From Sphingobium lignivorans (lineage in GTDB: Bacteria > Pseudomonadota > Alphaproteobacteria > Sphingomonadales > Sphingomonadaceae), in NCBI RefSeq assembly GCF_014203955.1, contig NZ_JACHKA010000001.1:744001-808000 (forward strand): a stretch of DNA of 64,000 nucleotides, in the 5' to 3' direction. This document shows positions 8,973 through 18,080 of the stretch, piece after piece. The position numbers and the translations under genes are program-made. The number at the start of each line of letters is the position of its first letter. Position 1 is the stretch's first letter. A model generated the notes under the pieces. It saw only the letters and a list, made by a program, of their open reading frames with translations, was not told where the DNA came from and ran no database searches.

Positions 8973-10349
8973 ATGAGCCAAAGTTTCGATGCCATCATCA
9001 TCGGTGCCGGGCAGGCGGGGCCGCCCCTTGCAGGTCGCCTGACCGCGGCGGGCATGAACGTGGCTCTCATCGAGCGCAAGCTGATCGGCGGCACCTGCGT
9101 CAACACGGGCTGCATGCCGACCAAGGCGCTGGTCGCAAGCGCTTATGCCGCGCATCTGGCACGGCGGCACGACCTCGGCGTGATCGCCCGCGACGTGCGG
9201 GTCGACATGAAGGCGGTGGCGGCGCGCGCGCAGAAAGTGGCGAGCGATGCGCGCGGGCGCAACGAGAGCTGGCTCGGGAAGATGGATGGCCTCACATTGC
9301 TGCGCGGCCATGCGCGGCTGACCGGCCCGACCAGCGTGACCGTGGACGGCGCGGCGCTGACGGCGCCGCGCATCTTCCTGAATGTCGGTGGACGGGCGAG
9401 CGTGCCGGACATGCCGGGCGTGGGCGACGTGCCGCATCTCGACAATACAGACATGGTGGCGCTTGACAGCCTGCCCGCGCACCTCGTGGTTGTCGGCGGC
9501 AGCTATATCGGCCTTGAATTCGCGCAGATGTACGCGCGCTTCGGCGCCCGGGTCACGATCGTGGAGCGGGCCGGGCGGCTGATCGCGCGCGAGGACCCGG
9601 AAATTTCCGAGGCGATCCGCGATTTTCTCGAAGCCGAAGGCATCACGGTGCGCACCGATGCCGATTGCATCGGCTTCAAGCCGCATCCCAATGGCGCCAT
9701 CGTGACAGTCGCTTGCCGGAGCGGCGAGCCGGAAGTGGTGGGCAGCCATGTCCTGCTGGCGGTCGGGCGGCGGCCAAACACGGATGATCTCGGCCTGGAT
9801 GCCGCGGGCGTCGCGACCGACGAGCGCGGCTATATCAAGGTGGATGACCGGCTCGCGACCAATGTGCCGGGGATCTGGGCGCTGGGCGATTGCAATGGCC
9901 GGGGGGCGTTCACCCATACGGCCTATAATGATTTCGAGATCGTCGCGGCGAACCTGCTCGACGGGGAGGACCGCAGGCTCAGCCAGCGCATCACGGGCTA
10001 TGCGCTCTATACCGATCCGCCGCTCGGCCGCGCGGGCATGACCGAGACGGAGGCACGCGCGAAGGGGCATGACATCCTTGTCTCGACCCGGCCGATGTCC
10101 CGCGTCGGCCGTGCCGTCGAGAAAGGCGAGACGCTTGGGCTGATGAAGGTGATCGCCGAGCGGACGACCCGGCGCATCCTGGGCGCGGCGATCCTGGGGA
10201 CGAGCGGCGACGAGGCGATCCACGGCATTATCGATGCCATGTCGGCGGACGAACCGTTCGACACGCTGCGCTGGGCCGTGCCGGTGCACCCGACCGTATC
10301 GGAACTGATCCCGACATTGCTGCTGGGGCTGGACGAGGGGAAAGCATGA
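8973..10349 (+). CDS. FAD-dependent pyridine nucleotide-disulfide oxidoreductase
   Basis: A 458-residue class I disulfide reductase homologue. The N-terminal FAD site is DAIIIGAGQAGPPLA; the redox disulfide is in GGTCVNTGCMPTKAL (Cys42, Cys47); the NAD(P)H site is VVVGGSYIGLEFAQ; the second FAD motif is NVPGIWALGDC; the C-terminal dimer motif is VHPTVSEL. There is no C-terminal Cys pair or HMA domain, so automatic naming as mercuric reductase would not be justified. Start chosen at ATG 8973 because the family begins just before the GxGxxG motif; an upstream in-frame ATG (8910) adds 21 residues. The next gene begins 1 nt after its stop. Confidence 0.88.
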   Translation: MSQSFDAIIIGAGQAGPPLAGRLTAAGMNVALIERKLIGGTCVNTGCMPTKALVASAYAAHLARRHDLGVIARDVRVDMKAVAARAQKVASDARGRNESWLGKMDGLTLLRGHARLTGPTSVTVDGAALTAPRIFLNVGGRASVPDMPGVGDVPHLDNTDMVALDSLPAHLVVVGGSYIGLEFAQMYARFGARVTIVERAGRLIAREDPEISEAIRDFLEAEGITVRTDADCIGFKPHPNGAIVTVACRSGEPEVVGSHVLLAVGRRPNTDDLGLDAAGVATDERGYIKVDDRLATNVPGIWALGDCNGRGAFTHTAYNDFEIVAANLLDGEDRRLSQRITGYALYTDPPLGRAGMTETEARAKGHDILVSTRPMSRVGRAVEKGETLGLMKVIAERTTRRILGAAILGTSGDEAIHGIIDAMSADEPFDTLRWAVPVHPTVSELIPTLLLGLDEGKA

Positions 10350-10350
10350 G

Positions 10351-12015
10351 ATGAGCGTGGTCGAGGAGCGGGCGGCACAGCTCTTTCCGGTGCTGGACAA
10401 GACGCAGATCGAGATCGCATCCCGCTTTGCCAGCGGGCCGGCGCGACGCTTCGGGCCGGGGGAGGCGCTTTATACGATCGGCGACACCGGCGATCCGGCA
10501 TGGCTGGTGCTGGAGGGCTGCATCGAGGCGATCCGGCGCGACGGGATCGCGGGGGAAGCGCTGATCCACCGGCATGGCCCGGGCGAACTCAGTGGCGAGG
10601 TCAACCAGCTGGCGGGCCGGCCATCTCTGGCGAGCGGGCGTGCCGGCGAGGAGGGCTGCCTCGCGCTGCCTTTCGATGCGCCGCATCTGCGCGCCTTGAT
10701 GGTCGGCGCGGCGGAGCTGGGCGAGACGATCATGCGGGCGCTGATCCTGCGGCGTGTCGGGCTGATCGAGGAGGGCGCCGGCTCGATCCTGATCGGCCGG
10801 CCCGGGTCCGCCGATCTCGTGCGGATCCAGAATTTCCTGACGCGCAGCGGCTATCCCCATCTCGTGCTCGATGCCGACGCCGAAGGGGAAGGCCATGATC
10901 TCGTGGCGCAATTGGGCGTCGGCCCTGCCGACCTGCCGATCATGGTCTGTCCCAATGGCAGTTTCCTCAAGCGGCCGCAGGATGTCGAGGTGGCTGCCTG
11001 CCTCGGCATGGCGCCGGAGATCTCGCCGGACACGCTTTACGACGTCGCAATCGTGGGAGCAGGGCCGGCAGGCCTCGCTGCAGCTGTCTATGCCGCGTCC
11101 GAGGGGCTCTCGGTGCTGGTGCTGGACGAGCGGTCCTTTGGCGGACAGGCGGGCGCATCGATGCGGATCGAGAATTATCTCGGCTTTCCGACCGGCATCA
11201 CGGGGCAGGCGCTGGCCGGCCGCGCTTTCAACCAGGCACTCAAGTTCGGCGCGGAGATCGCGATCCCGAACTGCGTTTCCCATCTCGACTGCGGCGGCGA
11301 TGACGGCGTGCATCAGCTCGTGCTGGCGGGCGACGAGCGCGCCCGGGCCCGCACGGTCATCATCGCATCGGGCGCGCGATACCGCCGGCCCGACATTCCG
11401 GGCATCGAGGCCTTCGACAATGTCGGCATTTCCTACTGGGCCTCGCCGATCGAGGCCAAGCTGGTGCAGGGGCAGGTTGTCGGGCTCGTCGGCGGCGGGA
11501 ATTCGGCGGGGCAGGCAGCCGTCTATCTCGCGCCCTTCGTGGAGCGGCTGCACCTCGTGGTGCGTCGCCCGCTGGAAGCCACCATGTCGCAATATCTGAT
11601 CGAGCGCATCGCCAGCCAGCCCAATATCGAGGTGCATGTCGGCAAGGAGATTTCCTCCCTCGAGGGGCCGGGCGACGGCAGCATTTCTGCGGCCAGCTTC
11701 CGGTGCCGCACGCATGGCGAGATCGTGAGCCAGGCGATGCAGCATCTGTTCCTGTTCATCGGCGCGGAGCCCAATGCGGACTGGACACGCGGCTGCGTCG
11801 CTACCGATCCGGGCGGCTTCATCCTGACGGGGCGCGATATTCCCGGGGATGCGCGGACGCCGGGCAATGACGCGCAATCGCTCGAGACGAGCATGCCGGG
11901 TGTCTTCGCGATCGGCGATGTGCGCGCGGGCTCGACCAAGCGGGTCGCGGCGGCCGTGGGCGAAGGCGCCGCCGTCGTCGCGCAGATCCATCAGGCGCTG
12001 CAGGCGGCGCGCTGA
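10351..12015 (+). CDS. Cyclic-nucleotide-binding domain / thioredoxin-reductase fusion
   Basis: A 554-residue three-part protein. Residues about 1-140 are a CRP-like cNMP-binding beta-roll (FGPGEALYTIGDTGDPAWLVLEG). Residues about 145-215 resemble a thioredoxin/glutaredoxin-like module (LPIMVCPNGSFLKRP). Residues about 230-550 are a thioredoxin-reductase fold with FAD motif VAIVGAGPAGLAAAVYA, NADPH motif VGLVGGGNSAGQAAVY and GVFAIGDVR. The CxxC redox pair of true thioredoxin reductase is not visible in the NADPH domain, so electron transfer must go another way. It is probably cotranscribed with the flavoprotein gene 1 nt upstream. Role unknown; redox sensing gated by a nucleotide is an inference. 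Confidence 0.85.
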   Translation: MSVVEERAAQLFPVLDKTQIEIASRFASGPARRFGPGEALYTIGDTGDPAWLVLEGCIEAIRRDGIAGEALIHRHGPGELSGEVNQLAGRPSLASGRAGEEGCLALPFDAPHLRALMVGAAELGETIMRALILRRVGLIEEGAGSILIGRPGSADLVRIQNFLTRSGYPHLVLDADAEGEGHDLVAQLGVGPADLPIMVCPNGSFLKRPQDVEVAACLGMAPEISPDTLYDVAIVGAGPAGLAAAVYAASEGLSVLVLDERSFGGQAGASMRIENYLGFPTGITGQALAGRAFNQALKFGAEIAIPNCVSHLDCGGDDGVHQLVLAGDERARARTVIIASGARYRRPDIPGIEAFDNVGISYWASPIEAKLVQGQVVGLVGGGNSAGQAAVYLAPFVERLHLVVRRPLEATMSQYLIERIASQPNIEVHVGKEISSLEGPGDGSISAASFRCRTHGEIVSQAMQHLFLFIGAEPNADWTRGCVATDPGGFILTGRDIPGDARTPGNDAQSLETSMPGVFAIGDVRAGSTKRVAAAVGEGAAVVAQIHQALQAAR

Positions 12016-12022
12016 ACGTCGA

Positions 12023-13669
12023 TCAGCCCTCGGCGCGGCGCAGCAGGACGCCCTGATCCACGAGGCGCGACTGGAGACTGGCCATGTCCACCTGGCGGGG
12101 CGGCACGCCGGTCCGGCAGGCAAGGCTGGCGGCCGCTCCCGCAGCCTCGCCCATGGACATGCAGGTCGCCTGATCCCGCACCGCACCGAGCGCCGCGAAT
12201 GTCGTCGAGACGCAGCGGCCCGCGACGATCAGGCCGTCCACATCCTTGGGCAGCAGGCAGCGATAGGGAATGTCATAGGGCGCCTTGAACGGTGAGGCCA
12301 CGCCTTCGCCCCACAGGCCGGTGACCGAATGGAGATCGGGCCCGCGCGGGCCGCCCATGGCGATCGCGTCGTCGAACCGGCGGCCCGCGAGCACGTCCTG
12401 CTCGGTCAGGACATAATCGCCAATGATCCGTCGGCCTTCCCGGGCGCCGCCGGTCGGCGATTCCATGACGATATAGGCATCCTCGAAGCCGGGGATGCGC
12501 TCGCGCAGGAAATTGAGATAGACCCGGTTGAGCTTGCGCCGATAGATCAGCGACTTGCTGACTTCCTCCTCATTGGTGTGGTCGTACCAGACTTCATAGA
12601 CGCCGGACATCATCTGGCCGTCGCGCATCTTGCCGTGGCGGAATATGCCGGGGCTGCCAAAGCGCGGGGGCGGGTAGACCGGCGCCACCGCGCCAAGCAG
12701 CAGGGGCACCTTGCCGGCCTTGATATAATCCACCCATTCCCGGTCCAGCCCGGCCGGCAGCGGCACATATTTGCCATCCACCCTGGGGGCCGTGGCCTTG
12801 CCGGGAATGGGTCCCCCGGCGGCCGGCGAGAGGCGTAGCCTGGGAATGCCCCCGGCCGCGCGGATGCGATCGACCTCGTCCCAGTCGGTGGGCTGCACCA
12901 CCGGCTCGCTGTAGAGCGTCTCGCCATCGAGGGACTTGTAGACATTCGGCGGGCGGCCGCCGCCCATCAGTTCGGAACGCTCGCGGTCCAGCTCGGCGCG
13001 CTCCTCTTCGGTGAGGAGGGGCTGGGCGCGCAGATAGGCGATCAGCCTGTCGACATCGATGCCGCCGATCTGCATGTCCATGGACCCGCCATGATGGCGC
13101 CCGTCCTCCTCGCGCCCATGGTTGAATGGCGCCCCGGCCCAGGCGGCGATATCGGCATCGGCGGACGCATCGATGACGACATCGGCCAGCACGACCTGGC
13201 CGCCGGACTTGTTGGCGATCGCCACGCCTTTCACCCGGCCATCCTCGACGAAGGTATCGAACACCATGGTGTTGAACAGGACCTCGACGCCGGCTTCCTC
13301 CATCATGTCGTCGAGGAGGCTCGTCATCATGACCGAATCGGTCGGATGCCGGGCGATGGGGTCCCCTTCGGGCGCGCCGCCGATGGCCTGGATGCGATGG
13401 AGAATCTCCAGCGAGATGCCCTTCACGACGGGCGTGCCGACGCCCTTCTCGATGATATAGCCATTGATGCCGATGCCGCCGATGCCGCCGCCGGTCATCA
13501 TGCCGCCAAGATAGCCGACGCGTTCGATCAGCATGACGGCGGCGCCGTTTCGCGCTGCGCTCAGCGCGGCGACGCAGCCGGCAGGTCCGCCGCCTACGAC
13601 GACGACATCCTTCTTCTTCGCAAGCCGCAACGACGTGCTGAAGCCGTCATCCTGATTGTTGATCGACAT
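12023..13669 (-). CDS. FAD-dependent oxidoreductase (FAD_oxidored family)
   Basis: A 548-residue flavoprotein with N-terminal FAD motif VVVVGGGPAGCVAALSAARNG. The C-terminal half carries the family features (RRIIGDYVLTEQDVLAG; YRCLLPKDVDGLIVAGRCVS; MGEAAGAAASLACR). This family (PF12831) is often called fumarate-reductase-like but its substrates are mostly unknown. ATG 13669 is preceded by GGGAGGACAGG, so the further upstream in-frame ATG at 13717 is unlikely. Three paralogues lie at 52528-56577. It is convergent with the cNMP/thioredoxin-reductase gene. Confidence 0.85.
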   Translation of the reverse strand: MSINNQDDGFSTSLRLAKKKDVVVVGGGPAGCVAALSAARNGAAVMLIERVGYLGGMMTGGGIGGIGINGYIIEKGVGTPVVKGISLEILHRIQAIGGAPEGDPIARHPTDSVMMTSLLDDMMEEAGVEVLFNTMVFDTFVEDGRVKGVAIANKSGGQVVLADVVIDASADADIAAWAGAPFNHGREEDGRHHGGSMDMQIGGIDVDRLIAYLRAQPLLTEEERAELDRERSELMGGGRPPNVYKSLDGETLYSEPVVQPTDWDEVDRIRAAGGIPRLRLSPAAGGPIPGKATAPRVDGKYVPLPAGLDREWVDYIKAGKVPLLLGAVAPVYPPPRFGSPGIFRHGKMRDGQMMSGVYEVWYDHTNEEEVSKSLIYRRKLNRVYLNFLRERIPGFEDAYIVMESPTGGAREGRRIIGDYVLTEQDVLAGRRFDDAIAMGGPRGPDLHSVTGLWGEGVASPFKAPYDIPYRCLLPKDVDGLIVAGRCVSTTFAALGAVRDQATCMSMGEAAGAAASLACRTGVPPRQVDMASLQSRLVDQGVLLRRAEG

Positions 13670-14045
13670 CCTGTCCTCCCGTCGCGCGGTAAGCCCCCGC
13701 TGATTGCATCGCTTCACCGCGTGCGCAGTGAAGGATTGTATAATGAATAAATAGTATTACAGTTTAAGCAGGGAGCCGCAAGGCCGGCCTTGATCCGGGC
13801 CGTGTAGCTCTTGGGCAAAAGCGCATGTTGCTTCTGCCCAGAGCCGGCGAACCGTGGCAGAACAGGTTCAAGCGCTGGCGGCGAGTCTGCCGTTCGACCT
13901 GATCGAGCGCGGCAATTCCGACTATGATCGCGACGTCGTCGTGTCCTGGCTGACCGCTTTCAGGCGCCGTCGAGCGGAAGCGGAACGGCAGAGAAGTTGT
14001 GAAAAGCGGACCTTAGGAAACACTGCGAACTAGGCGGCGAATGCC
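13670..14045. other. Intergenic stretch with AT-rich segment and a short open frame
   Basis: The first part holds the promoter region of the FAD oxidoreductase, including an AT-rich stretch (13732-13772) that contains GTATTACAGTTTA, a possible weak copy of the GATAATATAGTTATA element. After that a GTG-initiated frame of 59 codons (13854-14033) would encode a basic peptide containing LPFDLIERGNSDYDRDVVV; it resembles no family I recognise and has no good ribosome binding site, so it may be a gene remnant. Confidence 0.4.
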
Positions 14046-14495
14046 TCACGCACCGCTGTGAAGCTGCGCAATCCATTTTTCACGGGTCTCTTTGGAATGA
14101 AGGGGGAAGATTGTTAGTTCGCCATCTGTCACGAACTCCACACAATCTTCACTCCCAAGGAACGCGAAGTGCTGAACGTTGGGATAAATGGCACGCAGAA
14201 TGTCGCCCTCATAGGTTTGCAATAATGAAGATCGCCGTGCGCGCTTAATGTAGGTCTTGCCGTCATATGCGAGGGTAGGAAGACCGTGAGCCGTTACCGA
14301 GTAATCGAATTCATCGACAACCCAATGCAACAGCGTACGCGCGGACACGCCGTAGCCCTCGATGGGTGTTTGATCCCCCGTAACGAGCAAGTTAATGGTG
14401 CCGGGCAAGCCCCCAATCAGATGGACATACGGGTAACGTATCCCATCCATGATCGACGGATATCCTTCCCACTCGCTGTTGGTGTCCGGGAACAA
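14046..14495 (-). CDS. Hypothetical protein, base composition unlike neighbours
   Basis: A 149-residue protein (MFPDTNSEWEGYPSIMDG start) that I do not recognise. It has no signal peptide, membrane segment or catalytic motif that I can name; it reads as a compact soluble domain rich in aromatic residues. The codons are visibly more AT-rich than in the flanking catabolic genes, and the gene stands alone between an FAD oxidoreductase and a GntR regulator. That suggests a small acquired insert. Confidence 0.55.
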   Translation of the reverse strand: MFPDTNSEWEGYPSIMDGIRYPYVHLIGGLPGTINLLVTGDQTPIEGYGVSARTLLHWVVDEFDYSVTAHGLPTLAYDGKTYIKRARRSSLLQTYEGDILRAIYPNVQHFAFLGSEDCVEFVTDGELTIFPLHSKETREKWIAQLHSGA

Positions 14496-14532
14496 GGCAC
14501 GATCCTCTGATCATCGAAGCTGTCCCCGCCGC

Positions 14533-15297
14533 TCAGCCTTTCGGAGCGGCATCCGCGGCGGCGCGGGCCTGATCGCTCATCTGCTTGAGGCGGTAGAGCA
14601 TGGATTGCCGGCGATCGAGCAGGTGGGCGCGCATGGCGGTGAAGGCGCCTTCGGGGTCATGCGCCGCGATGCGATCGTAGATGCCCTGAAGCGCCTTGTA
14701 GCCGATGCGGCTGCTTTTCGGTGAGGCCTCGATCGCCGTGAAAAGGTTCAGCAGCGCGTGTTCGAGCGCATGCATGAGCGTGACGAGCGTGCGCGCGCCG
14801 GACGCCTCGACGATCGCGCGGTGGAAGGCGAGAATGCGCTCGACGGCTTCGGGGCGGGAAATGTCCGGCTCCATGATGCGATCCAGCGCGGCCTTGAGCG
14901 CCGCCAGCTGCGCATCGTCGATCCGCTCGGCCGCCAGCTCCGCCGCCCGGCATTCGATGCCGAGGCGAGCGTCGAAAACCTCTTCCGCCGTCACCTGGAT
15001 GAGCATGAACTGGACGGCGAGCGCCGTGGCGAACTGATCGGGCTTGCCTTCGGCGATCGTGGCGCCGCCGCCGACACCGGTCTTCACGGTGATCACGCCC
15101 AGCGCCTCGAGCCGCCCCAGTGCCTCGCGGATCGGCACGCGGCTGGTCTGGAAGGTTTCGGCCAACTGCGCCTCGGTGCCGAGAAACTCGCCGGGCTTGA
15201 ACTGCCCCGCGAACAGGGCGGCGATGACCTGCGACACGATGCGCGACGCCAGCGATTGCGACCGGATGGAGCTGAAAACGGGTTCTGAATCGGCCAC
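14533..15297 (-). CDS. GntR/FadR-family transcriptional regulator
   Basis: About 254 residues from GTG 15297: an N-terminal winged helix (SLASRIVSQVIAALFAGQFKPGEFLGTEAQLAETFQTSRVPIREALGRLEALG region) and a C-terminal all-helical FCD ligand domain (FDARLGIECRAAELAAERI; HRAIVEASGARTLV). FCD regulators usually repress catabolic genes until an acid or its CoA ester binds. An in-frame ATG at 15345 is an alternative start. The gene is divergent from the first Rieske oxygenase gene, and the AT-rich element between them recurs at other catabolic promoters in this window. Confidence 0.9.
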   Translation of the reverse strand: MADSEPVFSSIRSQSLASRIVSQVIAALFAGQFKPGEFLGTEAQLAETFQTSRVPIREALGRLEALGVITVKTGVGGGATIAEGKPDQFATALAVQFMLIQVTAEEVFDARLGIECRAAELAAERIDDAQLAALKAALDRIMEPDISRPEAVERILAFHRAIVEASGARTLVTLMHALEHALLNLFTAIEASPKSSRIGYKALQGIYDRIAAHDPEGAFTAMRAHLLDRRQSMLYRLKQMSDQARAAADAAPKG

Positions 15298-15434
15298 GCG
15301 CAAGCAACTTTCTCTGGAACAGCCCCGGAAGCGGGCAGGCGGCATTCTGTCTTTTCGTATGATGAATCCCCGCAATTCACCAGATGCCGCTTGAGAGCTG
15401 GCTTGACAAGCCGAACCCTTCCTTCGAAAAGAAA

Positions 15435-15459
15435 TAACGATAATATAGTTATATATTCG
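15435..15459 (+). promoter_or_regulatory. AT-rich element, copy A (candidate GntR operator)
   Basis: Contains the exact core GATAATATAGTTATA and lies between the divergent GntR and Rieske genes, 10 nt before the Rieske ATG. It matches the copy at 24566-24590 in 21 of 25 positions. It is the copy closest to the GntR gene, as expected for an autoregulated operator; binding by that protein is inferred. Confidence 0.55.
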
Positions 15460-15469
15460 AGGAGGCGGC

Positions 15470-16810
15470 ATGCGGGCAGACGAGAACAGGACCCTGACGC
15501 AAACGGGCCCCGAAACGCCGATGGGACGCCTCATGCGGCAATACTGGATCCCGGCCTTTCTCCCGGAGGAGACCCCGGCCGGCGGCGCGCCGCTGCGCTT
15601 GCGCCTGCTGGGCGAGAACTTCCTGGCGTTCCGCTCGCCGGACGGGAACCTCGGCGTGGTGGACCATCGCTGTGCCCATCGCTGCGCCTCGCTTTTCTAC
15701 GGGCGCAACGAGGAGGGCGGCATCCGCTGCGTCTATCATGGCTGGAAGTTCGACCGGACCGGCCAGTGCATCGAGATGCCCAGCGAACCGCCCGAAACGG
15801 ACTACAAGCATCTCGTGAAGATCCGCGCGCTGCCGGTGGTCGAGCGCTATGGCGTGGCCTGGGTCTATATGGGGGATCGTGACGTCCCGCCGCCCTTGCC
15901 GCATTTCGACCTCGACGAACTGGGCGCGGACGAGCCGATCTCGGTGAGCTTCATGATGCGCGAGTGCAACTGGCTGCAGGCGCTGGAAGGCGACATCGAC
16001 ACTTGCCATGTCGGCTTCCTGCATCTGGGCGGCGCGAGCCCGGACCAGTTCGAGGAAGGCTCGATCAATTATTATCGCCAGCTGCCGGAGAATCTGGCGC
16101 CGCGCTACGAAGCCATCGAGACGGATTATGGCGCCGTCTACTGCGCCTATCGCCATGCTGGGCCGGACAATCTCTATCACCGCATCGGCCATTTCGCGCT
16201 GCCCTTCTGGACCATGTCGCCGTCCGAACCGATGGATCATATCCGGGTACGGGCCTGGGTGCCGATCGACGATCATCACGCCATGCTGGTCGTCATCGGC
16301 GGACCGCGTACGGGTGGCACGACGCTGACCAGGGAGGGCAAGCCCCTGCCGGGCACGACCTCGCCGATCAAATTCCTGCCCAACAGCAGCGACTGGCTGG
16401 GCCGCTGGCGCATCGAGGCCAATCTGCGCAACGATCATCTCATCTCGCGGGAGGTCCAGTCGACGCAGAGCTACAGCGGGATCGAGGCGATTCCGGTGCA
16501 GGACCAGGCCGTCACCGAAAGCATGGGGCCGATCGTCGATCGCACCATGGAGCATCTGGGCACCAGCGACCGGATGATCGTGCTCACCCGGCGCAAGCTC
16601 CTGCGGACGGCTGCGGCGCTCAGCAATGAAGGGGTCGTGCCCGCCGGGGTCGATGAGGCCGGCATCTATCACGACATGCGCTCCGGCTTCGCCGTGCTGC
16701 CCGCCGATGAGGACTGGCTGGCTTATTATAACGCGCGCCGCGCAGCCTGGAGCGGCGGCAAGGCAAAACCGATCGCCCGCAGACCAAAATCCCTGCCCGT
16801 ATCCGCTTGA
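15470..16810 (+). CDS. Rieske non-heme iron oxygenase, alpha subunit
   Basis: A 446-residue oxygenase of the phenoxybenzoate-dioxygenase/LigXa group. The Rieske cluster ligands are Cys68-x-His70 and Cys87-x2-His90 (CAHRC...CVYHGWKF). The mononuclear iron site is ALEGDIDTCHVGFLH, with bridging Asp177 and ligands His180 and His185. Such enzymes hydroxylate, O-demethylate or cleave aryl ethers. No ferredoxin or reductase gene is nearby, so electrons must come from proteins encoded elsewhere. GAGGAGG precedes the ATG. It begins an operon with the aminotransferase (14 nt) and probably the MFS transporter. Confidence 0.92.
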   Translation: MRADENRTLTQTGPETPMGRLMRQYWIPAFLPEETPAGGAPLRLRLLGENFLAFRSPDGNLGVVDHRCAHRCASLFYGRNEEGGIRCVYHGWKFDRTGQCIEMPSEPPETDYKHLVKIRALPVVERYGVAWVYMGDRDVPPPLPHFDLDELGADEPISVSFMMRECNWLQALEGDIDTCHVGFLHLGGASPDQFEEGSINYYRQLPENLAPRYEAIETDYGAVYCAYRHAGPDNLYHRIGHFALPFWTMSPSEPMDHIRVRAWVPIDDHHAMLVVIGGPRTGGTTLTREGKPLPGTTSPIKFLPNSSDWLGRWRIEANLRNDHLISREVQSTQSYSGIEAIPVQDQAVTESMGPIVDRTMEHLGTSDRMIVLTRRKLLRTAAALSNEGVVPAGVDEAGIYHDMRSGFAVLPADEDWLAYYNARRAAWSGGKAKPIARRPKSLPVSA

Positions 16811-16823
16811 GGAGCAGCCATTC

Positions 16824-18026
16824 ATGTCCGATTCCGTGAAGCCCGGCCCGCATTTCCTGCAATTGCCGGGGCCGACGACCACGCCGCTGCGGATGATGGA
16901 GGCCATCGCACGACCGACCATCAATCATCGCGGCCCCGAGTTCCGTGCGCTGACCGTCGAGGTGCTGGAGGGGATCAGGACGATCTTCAAGACCTCCGGG
17001 CCGGTCATCATCTACCCCTCCTCGGGGACCGGCGCGTGGGAAGCGGCGCTGGTCAACGCCCTGTCCCCGGGTGACGCGGTGCTCATGTACGAGACCGGCT
17101 GGTTCGCCACGCTCTGGTGCCGGCTGGCGCGCAAGATCGGCCTTGAGCCCGAGCTTCTGGCAGGCGACTGGCGCAGCCCGGTCGATGCCGAGGCAATCGG
17201 CGCGCGGCTGCGCGAGGACAAGGCGCACCGGATCAAGGCGGTGTGCGTTGTCCATAACGAGACATCGACCGGCGTCACGTCCGACATCGCCGCCGTGCGG
17301 CGCGCAATCGACGCGGCGGGGCACCCCGCACTGCTGATGGCGGACCTCGTGTCGTCGTTGGCGTCGGTCGATTATCGTCATGACGAATGGGGCGTGGATG
17401 TCGCCGTCGGCGGTTCCCAGAAGGGGCTGATGCTGCCGCCCGGCCTGTCCTTCAATGCGCTGTCCGAAAAGGCGATCCGGGCCGCCGAAACATCGCGCAT
17501 GGCGCGCGCCTACTGGGACTGGGCCGAGATGCTGGACGCCAACCGGCGGGGCTTCTTTCCCTACACACCTGCCATCAACCTGTTGCAGGGGCTGCGCGTC
17601 GCCATCGAGATGCTGAACGAGGAGGGGCTGGACGCCGTATTCGCCCGTCACCGGCGCGCGGCGGCCGCCACGCGGGCGGCGGTGGCCCGCTGGGGCTTCG
17701 AGACGCAGTGCAGCGATGCGACCGCGCATTCGCCGGTGCTCACCGCGGTCCGGATGCCCGAGGGCGTATCCGCCGACGCGGTGCGCGACCATGCGCTCGA
17801 GCGCTGCAACATGAGCCTGGGCAATGGCCTCGGGCAACTCGATGATCGCGTGTTCCGCATCGGCCATCTCGGCGATTTCAGCGAGCCGCTGCTGCTCGGG
17901 ACGATCGCCGGCATCGAAGCCGCGCTTGGCTATGCGGGCGTCGCGCATCGGCGCGGCGGGACCGAAGCGGCCATTGCGGCGCTGAGCGGCACCGGGATGG
18001 CCGGCGCGGCCGATATGGCGGCATGA
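16824..18026 (+). CDS. Class V PLP aminotransferase (serine/alanine-glyoxylate type)
   Basis: A 400-residue fold-type I enzyme. It has the family opening FLQLPGPTTTPLRMMEAI, the phosphate-binding SSGTGAWEAAL, the cofactor aspartate in LMADLVSSLASVDYRHDEWG, and the Schiff-base lysine Lys200 in GGSQKGLMLPPG. Relatives transfer the amino group between serine or alanine and glyoxylate, but some act in degradation pathways. AGGAG lies 9 nt before ATG 16824. Its place between a Rieske oxygenase and a transporter suggests a nitrogen-bearing or 2-oxo intermediate, or a role in using glyoxylate; the substrate is not determined. Confidence 0.88.
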   Translation: MSDSVKPGPHFLQLPGPTTTPLRMMEAIARPTINHRGPEFRALTVEVLEGIRTIFKTSGPVIIYPSSGTGAWEAALVNALSPGDAVLMYETGWFATLWCRLARKIGLEPELLAGDWRSPVDAEAIGARLREDKAHRIKAVCVVHNETSTGVTSDIAAVRRAIDAAGHPALLMADLVSSLASVDYRHDEWGVDVAVGGSQKGLMLPPGLSFNALSEKAIRAAETSRMARAYWDWAEMLDANRRGFFPYTPAINLLQGLRVAIEMLNEEGLDAVFARHRRAAAATRAAVARWGFETQCSDATAHSPVLTAVRMPEGVSADAVRDHALERCNMSLGNGLGQLDDRVFRIGHLGDFSEPLLLGTIAGIEAALGYAGVAHRRGGTEAAIAALSGTGMAGAADMAA

Positions 18027-18080
18027 CCGCGCCACGGGAACGATGCCGCGGCTGACGCAGCGAGAAGGGGAGAGCGGACG

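Noticed and set aside
8973..10349. Mercuric reductase
   Set aside because: No HMA domain, no C-terminal vicinal cysteines and no mer genes nearby; only the general disulfide reductase motif is present.
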